Shown in pieces: positions 9,575 through 19,193 of a DNA stretch of 64,000 nucleotides. The DNA is from Halobellus captivus (GTDB taxonomy: Archaea; Halobacteriota; Halobacteria; Halobacteriales; Haloferacaceae). Numbering within the stretch: position 1 is the first letter of the stretch; every line of letters begins with the position of its first letter. The notes beneath the pieces are model-generated. The model saw only the letters and a list, made by a program, of their open reading frames with translations, did no database searches and had not been told where the DNA came from. The position numbers were made by a program, and so were the translations under genes. The DNA lies in contig NZ_VJXQ01000002.1 in the NCBI RefSeq assembly GCF_007655485.1, positions 431,183-495,182 on the forward strand, written 5' to 3'.

Positions 9575-9640
9575 CCGAATCCGATATCGAACGCGCCGTT
9601 GGGACGACCGAATGCGACACCGAAAGCGTCGTGGGGACGG
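9575..9640. repeat. Imperfect tandem repeat, period 33 bp
   Basis: Two 33-bp units at 9575-9607 and 9608-9640 agree at about 26 positions; both begin CCGAAT and end GGGACG plus one base. The repeat lies between the divergent pyrG and aldo/keto-reductase genes. The left unit is adjacent to more degenerate material. Confidence 0.65.
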
Positions 9641-9657
9641 CGTGTGACTGATCGAGT

Positions 9658-10458
9658 ATGGCACTTCCACCGCTCGGCTTCGGCACGTACAAACTGACCG
9701 ACCCGGAGGCGGCACCGGCGGCCGTCTCGACCGCCGTGGATCTCGGCTACGACCACGTCGACACCGCGCAGAGCTACGGCAACGAGGAACTGGTCGCCGA
9801 GGGACTCGCGCGCGCCGACCGCGACGCCGACGACGTCTTCGTCGCGACGAAACTCGACACGGCGAATCTCGCCTACGGCGACGTCATCACCACGGCCCGC
9901 GAGAGCGCCGAGCGACTCGACGTCGACTCGCTCGATCTGCTGTACGTCCACTGGCCGATCGACACCTACGACCCCGAGGAGACGCTGCCAGCGCTCGACG
10001 AACTCGTCGACGACGGCGTCGTCGACCGCGTCGGCCTGAGCAACTTCCGCCGCGATCAGCTACTCGATGCGATCGATCGCCTCGACGCGCCGCTGGCCGC
10101 GCACCAAGTCGAGATGCACCCGCTCCTTCCCCAAGCGGAACTCCACGATCTGGCCGTCGAGCACGACCACCGGCTGGTCGCGTACTGCCCGATCGCTCGC
10201 AACCGGGTCGCCGAGGTCGAGGCGATCATCGACGTCGCCGAGAAGCACGACGCCACGCCCGCACAGGTGTCGCTCGCGTGGCTGCGGGCCAAGGGGAACG
10301 TCACCGCGATCCCGAAGGCGGCCTCGCTGCCGCACGTGCGCGAGAACTTCGGTTCGCTCGACGTCGAACTCGATGACGAGGACGTCGCCGCCATCGACGC
10401 GATCGACGAGCGACACCGCATCGTCGATTTCGAGGCCGCGCCCTGGAATCAGGTCTGA
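9658..10458 (+). CDS. Aldo/keto reductase
   Basis: A 266-aa NADPH-dependent TIM-barrel oxidoreductase. The tetrad is visible: Asp and Tyr in [16 protein letters not shown], Lys in VFVATKLDT and His in LLYVHWPID. The C-terminal coenzyme loop reads [19 protein letters not shown]. The start matches the family consensus [12 protein letters not shown]. The aldehyde or ketone reduced cannot be told from sequence. It is divergent from pyrG and convergent with ppc, with no operon partners. Confidence 0.93.
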   Translation: MALPPLGFGTYKLTDPEAAPAAVSTAVDLGYDHVDTAQSYGNEELVAEGLARADRDADDVFVATKLDTANLAYGDVITTARESAERLDVDSLDLLYVHWPIDTYDPEETLPALDELVDDGVVDRVGLSNFRRDQLLDAIDRLDAPLAAHQVEMHPLLPQAELHDLAVEHDHRLVAYCPIARNRVAEVEAIIDVAEKHDATPAQVSLAWLRAKGNVTAIPKAASLPHVRENFGSLDVELDDEDVAAIDAIDERHRIVDFEAAPWNQV

Positions 10459-10612
10459 GTGTCTGGGAGCGGTCGTAAATATTCCTCACTCGACCGCGCG
10501 CCCGTCGTTCACTCGGTGGTACGCTGTCGTGCGGTCGGATCTACGCAAGTTGCAGACGCTCCGAAGGGTTATATCCGAAGACGGGGCCAGGCTCTCCGTG
10601 ACGTAACGAGCG

Positions 10613-10654
10613 TCCCGCGTCGGTCAGCGGTTGTTTCGACACCCCGACGCGGGA
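10613..10654. terminator. Inverted repeat between convergent genes (11-bp stem)
   Basis: TCCCGCGTCGG at 10613-10623 pairs perfectly with CCGACGCGGGA at 10644-10654 across a 20-nt loop. It lies between the 3' ends of the aldo/keto reductase (+) and ppc (-). It could stabilise or end either transcript; archaeal termination usually relies on T-runs, which are absent here, so the role is uncertain. A TATA-like GTTATATCC lies just left at about 10568-10576. Confidence 0.45.
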
Positions 10655-10714
10655 GCGGCCTCCGCCCGCACGCGACTGTGTCGACTGTTCGCCCCACACG
10701 GTATTCCGTGCGAC

Positions 10715-13408
10715 CTAGCCGGTGTTCTTCATTCCCGCGGCGATCCCCTTCACCGTGAGCCGAAGCGTCTGTTCTTCCTCGTCGGTGCGGAACTCCTGTT
10801 CGAGCAGATGCGTCTGCAGGAGGTTCAGCGGATCGACGTACGGGTTGCGTCGGCGGAGGCTCTCGTCGAGCCACTCGCGTTTCAGCAGCGAGTCGTGACC
10901 GGTCACCTCGAGGACGACGTCGCGGGCGCGCTCGTACTCCGCAGCGAGGTGCGGGAAGAACTCCTCGCGGAGGTCCGGATCCGCGAGGTCGGCGTAGTAC
11001 GTCGCGATGTCGAGGTCCGTTCGCGCGAGCGCGAGCGACGCGTTGTCGAGCGTCGTCCGGAAGAACGGCCACTCCTCGTACATCTCTCGCAGGGTTTCGA
11101 GGTCGCCGCCGCCGTCGAGGTACGACTGAATGCCCGTGCCGAGCGCGTACCAACCGGTGATGATACAGCGGGACTGCGTCCAGGAGAACACCCACGGGAT
11201 CGCCCGCAGGTCCTCGACGGTTCGCTCGCCCGAGCGCGACGCCGGGCGCGAGCCGAGATTCAGGTTCTCGATCACGCCGATCGGCGTCGCCTGTCCGAAG
11301 TAGGTCACGAACCCGTCGGACTCCAGCAGATCGCGGTACTGCTTGCGCGCCGTCGTCGCCATCTCGTCCATCGCGTCGAGCCACTCGTCGCGGACGTCCT
11401 CCTCGGGTTCGCGGATCGCTTGATGTCTCGCGCGCACCTGCGCGTTCAACATCTGTTCGACGTTGCGCTCGGCGATCTGCGGGTTCGCGTACTTCTCCGC
11501 GATTGCCTCGCCCTGCTCGGTGAACTTGATCTGCCCCGTGACGGTCTCGTTCGGCAGCGCGAGCATCGCCTCGTTCATCGGGCCGCCGCCGCGGGAGATC
11601 GATCCCCCGCGGCCGTGGAACAGCCGCATCTTCACGTCGAAGTCGTCGCAGATCGTCGCCAGGCGGCGCTGGTTCTTGTAGAGATCCCAGTTCGCGGCTA
11701 AGAAGCCGTTCTCCTTGTTCGAGTCGGAGTAGCCGAGCATAATCTCCTGGACGTTGTCGCGCGCGGACAACGCCTGCGCGTACGCCTCGTTCTCGAAGAG
11801 CATCCCCATAATCCGGCGAGCACCGTTGAGCGCCGATTCCGTTTCGAGGAGCGGAACGACGTCGAGCCCGCAGTGATCCGGCAGCGAGACCACGCCCGCC
11901 TGGTCGGCGAGGAAGAGCACTTCGAGCACGTGGCTCGGCTCCTCCGTCATCGAGATGCAGTAGGTGTCGATGGCGCCGACGCCGAACTCCCGCTGCCACT
12001 CGCCGAGCGTCTCGAACCGTTCGAGGACTCGCGCGGCCTCCTCGGACACGTCGCCGGGGTCATCAAGATCGAGGACTGGTTCGTCTTGCAAGATCGCCTC
12101 CGTGAGGACTTCGATCCGCCCGTCCTCGTCCCGACCGCGGTAGTCGATCCCTTCCTGGGTGAGCGCCTCGTGGACCGCCTCGGTGTGGTTCTTCTGATGA
12201 TCTCGGAGGTCGAGGCTCGCGAGCGTGAAGCCGAACGTGTCGACCTGCCGCATCAGGGGTTCGACGTACTCGTCGGCGACGGTCTCCGCGCCGATCGAGC
12301 GGAGGCTCCCGTCGATCACGTCGAGGTCGGCGAGCAGTTCGCCTTTCTCGCTGTAGCCGTCGGGACGGACGTCCTCGATGCGGCGGAGGCGCTCGCGCAT
12401 CAGTTTCAGCTTTTGTCGGTAGGGTTCGCCGGGGTAGCGCTCCTCGGCCTCGGCGGCGACGCCGGGGAGCCGAGCCCGGTCGGCTTTCAGCGATCGTTCG
12501 AGGTCGGCGCCGACGTCGATGCGGCTGCCGTCCTGACTCAGGAACCCGGAGAGGCGTTTGAGCGCCTGGCTGTACTTTTCGAGCACCACCGAGCGCTGCC
12601 GTTCGAGCGTGTCGGTCGTCACCTCGGTCGTGACGAACGGGTTGCCGTCGCGGTCCGAACCCGCCCACGACCGGAACTCGAAGAGCTTCGGGACGTCGAC
12701 GTCGGGGTAGTCGTCGGCGAGCAGGTCCTCTAATTCGGCGTACACTTCGCCGACGACGTCGAACAGAATCGATTCGAGGTACCACTGGACGTTTCTGGCT
12801 TCGTCCTGCGGTTCGGGGCGTCGCTCCCGGACCTGTGAGGTCTGCCAGAGGCTCGTGACCTCGGCGTCGACCTTCCGCCACAGCTGGTCGTGCTCGCGGT
12901 CGGTGACCCGACGCTCGTCGAGTTCTTCGAGTCGGCTCGCGATCGAGCGGAGTTTCGCCTTCACCGTCTTCCGGCGCGCCTCCGTCGGGTGCGCGGTGAA
13001 CGTCGGCTCGATGAGGACGTCGTCAAGTACCCGTTGGACCGTCTCGGCGTCGGTGTCTGACTTGACGAGGGTCTCAACGGTGGCGACGAGGCCGTCCTCC
13101 AGCTCTCCGGCCTGCGAGGATTCGCGGACGACGCGGGCGCGCTCCCGCTCCTCGGCGAGGTTGATGAGCTCGAAGTACGTCGTGAACGCGCGGGCGACGA
13201 TGCTCTCGTCCGCAGGCGAGAGGCCGTCGAGCAGGTGGTCCAACTCGTCTCTGGATTCGTGCTCTCCCTTCCGGTAATCGATCGCCGCGGTCCGGATGCC
13301 CTCAACCGTCTCGAAGGACTCTCGAGAGGTCTGCTCGGCCAACACGTCGCCGAGCAGCGCCCCGAGTTCCCGGACGTCCTGTTTGACGTCCCTGCTGTGT
13401 AAGTCCAT
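10715..13408 (-). CDS. ppc: Phosphoenolpyruvate carboxylase
   Basis: An 897-aa bacterial-type PEPC, which converts PEP and bicarbonate to oxaloacetate and replenishes the TCA cycle. Diagnostic motifs are TAHPTEARR with catalytic His140, LGYSDSNKENG and LFHGRGGSISRGGGP, and the invariant C-terminus GIAAGMKNTG is intact. Length is normal for the family. ATG at 13408 starts MDLHSRDVKQD; a TTTTTTACTC element about 28 bp upstream (13431-13440) could be its TATA box. Haloarchaea use this long form rather than the short archaeal PEPC. Monocistronic. Confidence 0.98.
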   Translation of the reverse strand: MDLHSRDVKQDVRELGALLGDVLAEQTSRESFETVEGIRTAAIDYRKGEHESRDELDHLLDGLSPADESIVARAFTTYFELINLAEERERARVVRESSQAGELEDGLVATVETLVKSDTDAETVQRVLDDVLIEPTFTAHPTEARRKTVKAKLRSIASRLEELDERRVTDREHDQLWRKVDAEVTSLWQTSQVRERRPEPQDEARNVQWYLESILFDVVGEVYAELEDLLADDYPDVDVPKLFEFRSWAGSDRDGNPFVTTEVTTDTLERQRSVVLEKYSQALKRLSGFLSQDGSRIDVGADLERSLKADRARLPGVAAEAEERYPGEPYRQKLKLMRERLRRIEDVRPDGYSEKGELLADLDVIDGSLRSIGAETVADEYVEPLMRQVDTFGFTLASLDLRDHQKNHTEAVHEALTQEGIDYRGRDEDGRIEVLTEAILQDEPVLDLDDPGDVSEEAARVLERFETLGEWQREFGVGAIDTYCISMTEEPSHVLEVLFLADQAGVVSLPDHCGLDVVPLLETESALNGARRIMGMLFENEAYAQALSARDNVQEIMLGYSDSNKENGFLAANWDLYKNQRRLATICDDFDVKMRLFHGRGGSISRGGGPMNEAMLALPNETVTGQIKFTEQGEAIAEKYANPQIAERNVEQMLNAQVRARHQAIREPEEDVRDEWLDAMDEMATTARKQYRDLLESDGFVTYFGQATPIGVIENLNLGSRPASRSGERTVEDLRAIPWVFSWTQSRCIITGWYALGTGIQSYLDGGGDLETLREMYEEWPFFRTTLDNASLALARTDLDIATYYADLADPDLREEFFPHLAAEYERARDVVLEVTGHDSLLKREWLDESLRRRNPYVDPLNLLQTHLLEQEFRTDEEEQTLRLTVKGIAAGMKNTG

Positions 13409-13686
13409 ACCAAACGATATATTTTCATCCGAGTAAAAAACCACCGAGTTGCCGGGATATTTACACCCGCCGAAACAGGGTATTACCGCCCGAGACTGCC
13501 GTCTGTGATCGACGATCGTTGAGCTATTCATCGACGACTAACGTCTCGAATCCGCGTGTCGTGTCGTGATTATTTCAGGCTCTTTCCGTCTAGTTGAGAA
13601 TCCGACACGATTTGTCAATGAATCGCCGGACGATGATCGACCAGGGGTTTCGTCATCCTTTTTACCAGCGGGACGAACTGTCCCGT

Positions 13687-14532
13687 ATGAGTGAGCGCGA
13701 CAAGTATCCGGCGGAGTCGGGTCGCCGTCGGTTCGTGAAGGGTGTCGTGGGGGGTGCAACACTCGCGGGCGTCGGCGCGACGGGTGCCGCTGCGATCAAC
13801 TCCGCGACGCAGGCCGCCGGTGCGGGCGGCGGTTCGACCGTGGCGTACGCTATCGAGAACATCGACGGTCCCGCTCCGCGCGGAATGCCGCAGATCCCGG
13901 TCGAAATCGACGACGAGGGATATCTCAAGGGCGTCTGGCCTGAAGTCAGAACTGTGGAGGAGCAGGGTCTGCAGGTCACTATCGCTTCGACACAGGATTT
14001 CAAGGGCACGGGAATCACCTACTCCTCGGACTGGTTCCAGTTCTGCGGCGTCGAGTCCTACGGGGGCATCGACCCGGAGTACGATTCGGAGAACTACTTC
14101 CGGTCGGGATCGAGCCCGGGCTACGAGTGGCAGACCGAAGCGTACTCCGAGGGGGACCGCCTGCACGTCGACGACTTCGACGACTATCAGGAGTGGTCGA
14201 ACGGCGTCGGGAGCGACGGTCTCGGCAAGCCAGCGACCGGTCGCTGGCGCTCCGAGGACGCAGAAGACGTCATTCCGATCCAGGTCATCAAATCGGACCG
14301 GGTGATGGAACTGGCCGAAAGTAACCCCTGGCTCGAGGCCTCGACGGAGGAGGGCTTCATCGCGTGGCTCAACAAGTGTACGCACTTCTGCTGCGTGCCG
14401 CAGTTCAAAGCCGAGGGCTCGGCGAAGTTCAACGCCGAGGACGACGTCTACTGTCAGTGCCACCAGTCGGTCTACGACCCGTTCAGCATCGTCGAGACGC
14501 TGTTCGTGGCGCGTCCGCGTCCGGCCGAGTAA
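13687..14532 (+). CDS. Rieske 2Fe-2S protein (cytochrome b complex type), Tat-exported
   Basis: A 281-aa protein. A twin-arginine signal and hydrophobic anchor (GRRRFVKGVVGGATLAG) occupy roughly residues 15-45. The cluster-binding boxes are near the C-terminus: CTHFCC and CQCHQS, variants of the CTHxGC/CPCHGS boxes of bc1-type Rieske proteins. The expected role is electron transfer outside the membrane. Unusually, no cytochrome b or other complex subunit is adjacent. A TATA-like CTTTTTACC at 13657-13665 lies 26 bp before the ATG, supporting this start over the upstream in-frame one. The C-terminal tail after the second box is short. Confidence 0.88.
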   Translation: MSERDKYPAESGRRRFVKGVVGGATLAGVGATGAAAINSATQAAGAGGGSTVAYAIENIDGPAPRGMPQIPVEIDDEGYLKGVWPEVRTVEEQGLQVTIASTQDFKGTGITYSSDWFQFCGVESYGGIDPEYDSENYFRSGSSPGYEWQTEAYSEGDRLHVDDFDDYQEWSNGVGSDGLGKPATGRWRSEDAEDVIPIQVIKSDRVMELAESNPWLEASTEEGFIAWLNKCTHFCCVPQFKAEGSAKFNAEDDVYCQCHQSVYDPFSIVETLFVARPRPAE

Positions 14533-14696
14533 CCGGCAACTCCGTTTTTCCCGAAGTTTATCTACTGAGGGGTGTCTCCCCGCGACCGACGCGCGCCAGC
14601 GACGGCCTCTCGCGGCTGCGCATACGATCAGCGACGCGGTGGGAACGTCTGCCGATTCGGACAGCTTCATGTAGGACGGCTTCAGAGAGTAGTGTA

Positions 14697-15248
14697 ATGA
14701 GCAAATCCGAGGCCGATCTAGCCCCCGACGGCGAGCGTCTCGACGCCTCGGAGATCCACGACGTCCTCCGGAACGACCGCCGTCGACTCGTGCTCGAACG
14801 GCTTCGCGCGGGCGAGGGCGTCGAGACGGTGTCCGATCTCGCAGAGCAGATCGGGGCCGTCGAGGCCGGGGAGTCGCCGCCGCCGCGGAAGGTTCGACAG
14901 AGCGTCTACGTGTCGCTTCATCAGACGCACCTGCCGAAGCTCGACGAACTGGGAATCGTCGAGTACGACCCGGACGGCAAAACCGTCACGATCGCCGACA
15001 ACGCCGCCGACGTCGCCGTGTATATGGAAGTCGTTCCGCAGTACGGCATCTCGTGGGCGGAGTACTACCTCGGCCTCGGACTGCTCGGCGGACTCTCGCT
15101 TCTGGCCGTCGCGATCGGCGTCCCGATCTTCAGAACGCTATCGCCGCGTTTCATCGCTGTGGGGTTGTCGTTGGCGCTGGTGGTCTCCGCACTGTATCAA
15201 CTGATCGACCAACAGAGTTCGTTCCTCCACCGACGTCAAAACGACTGA
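14697..15248 (+). CDS. Membrane-anchored HTH protein (DUF7344-like)
   Basis: A 183-aa haloarchaeal protein. Residues about 15-105 form a winged HTH beginning EIHDVLRNDRRRLVLERLR, and the C-terminal 60 residues form two membrane helices (YLGLGLLGGLSLLAVAIGV and AVGLSLALVVSALYQLI). Known relatives are haloarchaeal HTH proteins of unknown signal. It follows the Rieske gene by 165 bp. It probably acts as a transcription factor tethered to the membrane, but its targets are unknown. Confidence 0.78.
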   Translation: MSKSEADLAPDGERLDASEIHDVLRNDRRRLVLERLRAGEGVETVSDLAEQIGAVEAGESPPPRKVRQSVYVSLHQTHLPKLDELGIVEYDPDGKTVTIADNAADVAVYMEVVPQYGISWAEYYLGLGLLGGLSLLAVAIGVPIFRTLSPRFIAVGLSLALVVSALYQLIDQQSSFLHRRQND

Positions 15249-15300
15249 GACCGGCGACGGGCGGCTGACTGTACGGGAGCAGACCGCGACGGATTCGCCT

Positions 15301-15801
15301 TCACCGATCTTCGCGGACCATCCACACACTGACGGACAAGCCCGTCACGAGGACGAACGCGATCAGCGAGAGCCGCGGGATCGTGAGCAGTCCTCCGGCC
15401 ATCGGGTAGAGGATCGACGAACAGCCGCCGCCGACCGAACAGGTCGCTCCGATCGCGGGGCGGAGTTGGAGTACCACGTGGTAGGCGGCGACGCCGACGC
15501 CGAGCCCCGAGAGCGGCAGCACCGTTCGAATCACCTGTGGCCGGTTCTCGACGGTCGCGACGCCGAGCACGACGGTCAACGGATACAGCAGAATCCGCTG
15601 ATACCAGCACAGTTCGCACGGGACGAGACCGAGCCCGAGACTGAAGTAGAGGCTGCCGATCGTTCCGACGAGTGCGACGGCGGTGGCAACGCCAAGTAGC
15701 GTTCGCGTTCGAGGTGGCACAATCGCGAGGAAACGCCGAAACCGCTTGGTCCTGTCGACGAACCTGTGGGTTTCCCCGCCATTCGGGGCGGATTCGATCA
15801 T
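15301..15801 (-). CDS. dsbB: Disulfide bond formation protein B
   Basis: A 166-aa, four-helix membrane protein that re-oxidises the thiol oxidase DsbA using quinone. The first redox pair is Cys62/Cys65 in VPCELCWYQRILLYP, which also matches the family signature with its Arg. The second pair is Cys121/Cys127 in the ATCSVGGGCSS loop. It lies alone, divergent from livH. No DsbA-like gene is visible in the window. Confidence 0.93.
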   Translation of the reverse strand: MIESAPNGGETHRFVDRTKRFRRFLAIVPPRTRTLLGVATAVALVGTIGSLYFSLGLGLVPCELCWYQRILLYPLTVVLGVATVENRPQVIRTVLPLSGLGVGVAAYHVVLQLRPAIGATCSVGGGCSSILYPMAGGLLTIPRLSLIAFVLVTGLSVSVWMVREDR

Positions 15802-15869
15802 TCTCCCGGGCCTGGGAAGAAAGACTTATCATCGTTTCCCAACCGCAAATACCGTGAGGATAGTTATCA

Positions 15870-16976
15870 ATGGGTATCGCCGAGACGTACACACGCGGAC
15901 GGCAGTTCGCGATCGCGCGGCCGGGCTCCGTCCTTCTGACACTCGTCGGGGCCGTCCTGCTGTTCGATCTGCTCTCCGGTCTGGCGACCGGGCAGCACTC
16001 GTTCAGTAATGTCGGCTCGCTCGTGTGGGACGGGCTGATGCGCGGACTGGTCGTCGGTCTCGCGGGCATCGGGCTCTCTATGACGTACAGTATTTTGAAC
16101 TTCGCAAACTTCGCACACGGTGACTACATTACCGCAGGGGCGTTCTCCGGGTGGGCGGCGACGTACCTCATCGCCGGGATCGGCCGCGCCGACGTCGGGG
16201 CGCTGTTGCTCGTCGGTGCGGGCGGTTCCGTCTTCGGCGGCACGCTCGGAATCGGCGTCACCGGAACGCCCATCGCGGTCCTTGCGGGCATTCTCACCGC
16301 CGGAATCGTGACGATCGGCTTGGCGCTGTTCATCGATCGAACGGCGTTCCGCCCGATTCGCGACGCCGACGGGATCACGCTGCTCATCACCAGCATCGGC
16401 GTGGCGTTCGCGCTCCGGTATCTGATGCAGTTCGTCTTCGATTCGAGCGTCCGGGGGACGACGTCGCAGCCGCCTGCGTTCCCGCTGTATCTCGTCGACG
16501 GCGCGGTGCGGGTCAACGCCCACGACATCGCGCTCGTCGTGGTCGCCGGGAGCCTGATGCTTGCGGTGCATCTCCTCTTGCAGTTGACGAAACTCGGCAA
16601 GGCGATGCGAGCGATGGCCGATAACGAGGACCTCGCACAGATCACGGGCATTCCCACCGAGCGCGTCGTCCGCGCGGTGTGGGTTATCGGCGGGGGACTG
16701 ACGGGCGTCGCGGGGTATATGTTCATCCTCTGGAAGGGGACGCTCGGCTTCAACGACGGGTGGCTGTTGCTGCTCTTGATCTTCGCGGCGGTCATCCTCG
16801 GCGGGATCGGTTCGATCTACGGGGCCATCGTCGGCGGTCTCGCGATCGGTCTGACGGCGTCGCTGTCTGTCATCTGGATCCCATCGGCATTCACACGCGC
16901 GGCGGCGTTCGCGGTGATGATCGTCATCCTCTTGGTGAAACCCGAAGGGATCTTCTCCGGGAGGACGACCGCATGA
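15870..16976 (+). CDS. livH: Branched-chain amino-acid ABC transporter permease LivH
   Basis: A 368-aa polytopic protein (about eight to nine helices), one of two permeases of a hydrophobic-amino-acid-type importer. The family core is seen in GIGLSMTYSILNFANFAHGD and in the coupling loop GKAMRAMADNEDLAQITGIP (EAA-like). It has a longer N-terminus than bacterial LivH. A CTTATCAT TATA box lies at 15821-15829 and a GTGAGG ribosome-binding sequence about 10 bp before the ATG, so this mRNA has a short leader. First of four overlapping genes livHMGF. Confidence 0.95.
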   Translation: MGIAETYTRGRQFAIARPGSVLLTLVGAVLLFDLLSGLATGQHSFSNVGSLVWDGLMRGLVVGLAGIGLSMTYSILNFANFAHGDYITAGAFSGWAATYLIAGIGRADVGALLLVGAGGSVFGGTLGIGVTGTPIAVLAGILTAGIVTIGLALFIDRTAFRPIRDADGITLLITSIGVAFALRYLMQFVFDSSVRGTTSQPPAFPLYLVDGAVRVNAHDIALVVVAGSLMLAVHLLLQLTKLGKAMRAMADNEDLAQITGIPTERVVRAVWVIGGGLTGVAGYMFILWKGTLGFNDGWLLLLLIFAAVILGGIGSIYGAIVGGLAIGLTASLSVIWIPSAFTRAAAFAVMIVILLVKPEGIFSGRTTA

Positions 16977-18301
16977 GCGTCCGAGAAGACCTCGCAGATC
17001 GAGTTCCGGGCGGCGATGCGGGATTCATCGTGGCCGTTCTACTCGGCGTCTACGCCGCGTACGTACTCGCAGGCGTGGCACTCGGGTATTCGATCCGCGG
17101 CCAACTGAACTCCGTCGCGGTCTTGACCTTCTACATCGGCGTCTTCGCGATGCTCGCGCTCGCACTGAATCTACACTGGGGATACACGGGGCTGTTCAAC
17201 ATCGGCATCGTCGGCTTCATGGCCGTCGGTATCTACGTGATGGCGCTGGTGTCGAAGCCGCCAGCAGGCACTGGCGCGGCGCAGATCGGCGGGCTCGGTC
17301 TGCCGCTCGTCGTCGGCATCGTCGCCGGGATGGCGGCTGCCGCCCTGCTGGGCGCGTTGGTCGCGTTACCGGCGTTACGGTTGCGGGCTGACTACCTCGC
17401 GATCGTCACGATCGCGATGTCCGAGATCGTGCGCTTTACGTTCCTCTCGGGGACGCTGGAGGAGTTCCAACTGTTCGGACAGCAGGTCGGGTTCGGCGGC
17501 GGATCCGGGGTCATCCTCAATTTCACCGACCCGATGGAGGCGTTCTTCCGCTTCTTCGGACTGTGGGATTCGTATCTCGGCATCGTCACCGCGTTCGAGG
17601 TCATCATTCCGAACAACCCGAAGCCGGTCGTCGACGGCCTCGTCTACGGCGTGGTCCTGTTGGGCTTCGTCGCCGTGCTCTACTGGCTGCTCAAGCGAAC
17701 GGGAGAGTCGCCGTTCGGTCGCGTACTGAAAGCGATCCGCGAGGACGAAGATGTCGCGAACTCGCTCGGAAAGGACACGAACCGGTTCAAGATCAAGGCG
17801 TTCATGCTCGGGTGTGCGTTGATGGGGCTCGTCGGCATCCTCTGGCTGATGACGAGCGGCTCCGTCACGCCCAACTTCTTCCGCCCGCGAGTGACGTTCT
17901 TCGTGTGGATTGCGCTCATCATCGGCGGATCGGGCTCGAACACGGGCAGCGTCCTCGGCGGTGCGGTCTTCGCCGCGCTGCTGTTCCAGGGGCCGCGATA
18001 CGTGAAGAACCTCGTCGACACCGTGATTCCGAACGCCGACGCGCCTTCGAGCTTCGGCCCGGCGGTCGCCCCGCTGTTCTCGAACTTCGATCCGTCACCG
18101 CTCTTCTTCTACACCATCGACAGCATCAGACAGCTTCAGTTGGTGTTTATGGGACTCGTTCTCATCTGGCTGATGCACAACCGACCGGAGGGGATGCTCG
18201 GTCACCGCAAGGAGACGGCCGCGGGGATCCCGCTGACCTCGTCGAGAGCGAAGGGGACAGCGCACGCGGACGGCGGTGAGAGAGGTGGGACAGATGAGTG
18301 A
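16973..18301 (+). CDS. livM: Branched-chain amino-acid ABC transporter permease LivM
   Basis: A 442-aa second permease. Helical segments include ALALNLHWGYTGLFNIGIVG, the LivM hallmark, and the cytoplasmic coupling helix FGRVLKAIREDEDVANSLGK. It is longer than bacterial LivM (about 320-420 aa) because of an extended loop near residues 330-380. Its ATG overlaps the livH stop by four bases. The start is supported by that overlap; the frame remains open upstream but inside livH. Confidence 0.95.
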   Translation: MSVREDLADRVPGGDAGFIVAVLLGVYAAYVLAGVALGYSIRGQLNSVAVLTFYIGVFAMLALALNLHWGYTGLFNIGIVGFMAVGIYVMALVSKPPAGTGAAQIGGLGLPLVVGIVAGMAAAALLGALVALPALRLRADYLAIVTIAMSEIVRFTFLSGTLEEFQLFGQQVGFGGGSGVILNFTDPMEAFFRFFGLWDSYLGIVTAFEVIIPNNPKPVVDGLVYGVVLLGFVAVLYWLLKRTGESPFGRVLKAIREDEDVANSLGKDTNRFKIKAFMLGCALMGLVGILWLMTSGSVTPNFFRPRVTFFVWIALIIGGSGSNTGSVLGGAVFAALLFQGPRYVKNLVDTVIPNADAPSSFGPAVAPLFSNFDPSPLFFYTIDSIRQLQLVFMGLVLIWLMHNRPEGMLGHRKETAAGIPLTSSRAKGTAHADGGERGGTDE

Positions 18302-19193
18302 CACCGACGCGACGAACGCCGAGACTGTCGGGAGCATCCCCGACGACGCGGTCGCGACGTCCAGCGGGAGCGACGGATCGTCGAGCAGACTCGACCTCGG
18401 CTCCGGCGGCCCCGACGTCGCCGAACAGTACCCGCTGCAGGTGGAGGGGCTGCGAAAGACCTTCGGCGGCATCACCGCCGTCGACGACGCATCGTTCCGG
18501 GTCGAGCAGGGAAGTCTGACCGGTCTCATCGGTCCGAACGGGGCCGGGAAATCGACGACGTTCAACCTCATTACGGGGATGTTGCAGCCCGATTCGGGAA
18601 CCGTGACGTTCGACGGCGAAGACATCACCGGCCGGAAACCGCACGCGATCGCCAACAAGGGACTCGTTCGAACGTTCCAGATTGCGAGAGAACTTCAGGA
18701 TATGACGGTCTTGGAGAACCTGATGTTGGCTCCGAAGGGCCAGCAGGGGGAGACGCTCTGGCGCTCCGTCACACCCGGGTTCCGCGACGACGTTATCGAA
18801 CAGGAAGAAGAGCTCCTCGAACGGGTCTGGAACGTCCTCGAGTTCTTCGATATCGACCACATCGCCGAGGAGTACGCCGGAAACCTCTCCGGCGGGCAGC
18901 GCAAACTGCTGGAGATGGCCCGGGCGCTGCTCACCGACCCGGACATGCTCCTTCTCGACGAACCGTTCGCGGGCGTCAACCCCTCGTTGGAAAAGCGCCT
19001 CCTCGAACACATTCACGAGTTGCGCGAGCAGGGCTACACGTTCCTGCTCGTCGAACACGATATGGATCTGATTATGGAGAACTGCGAGCGAGTGATCGTC
19101 CTGCATCAGGGGCGCGTCCTGACGGAAGGCTCGCCCGAGGAGATACAGGCAAACGAGGAGGTCATCGAGGCCTACCTCGGGGGGAACGTATGA
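18294..19193 (+). CDS. livG: Branched-chain amino-acid ABC transporter ATPase LivG
   Basis: A 299-aa ATPase subunit: Walker A GPNGAGKSTTF, signature LSGGQRKLLEM, Walker B DMLLLDEPFAGVNP and the switch His in LLVEHDMDLIM. The first 45 residues are an acidic, Ser/Gly-rich extension absent from bacterial LivG. The ATG at 18294 overlaps the livM stop by eight bases. It pairs with LivF to power transport. Confidence 0.95.
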   Translation: MSDTDATNAETVGSIPDDAVATSSGSDGSSSRLDLGSGGPDVAEQYPLQVEGLRKTFGGITAVDDASFRVEQGSLTGLIGPNGAGKSTTFNLITGMLQPDSGTVTFDGEDITGRKPHAIANKGLVRTFQIARELQDMTVLENLMLAPKGQQGETLWRSVTPGFRDDVIEQEEELLERVWNVLEFFDIDHIAEEYAGNLSGGQRKLLEMARALLTDPDMLLLDEPFAGVNPSLEKRLLEHIHELREQGYTFLLVEHDMDLIMENCERVIVLHQGRVLTEGSPEEIQANEEVIEAYLGGNV

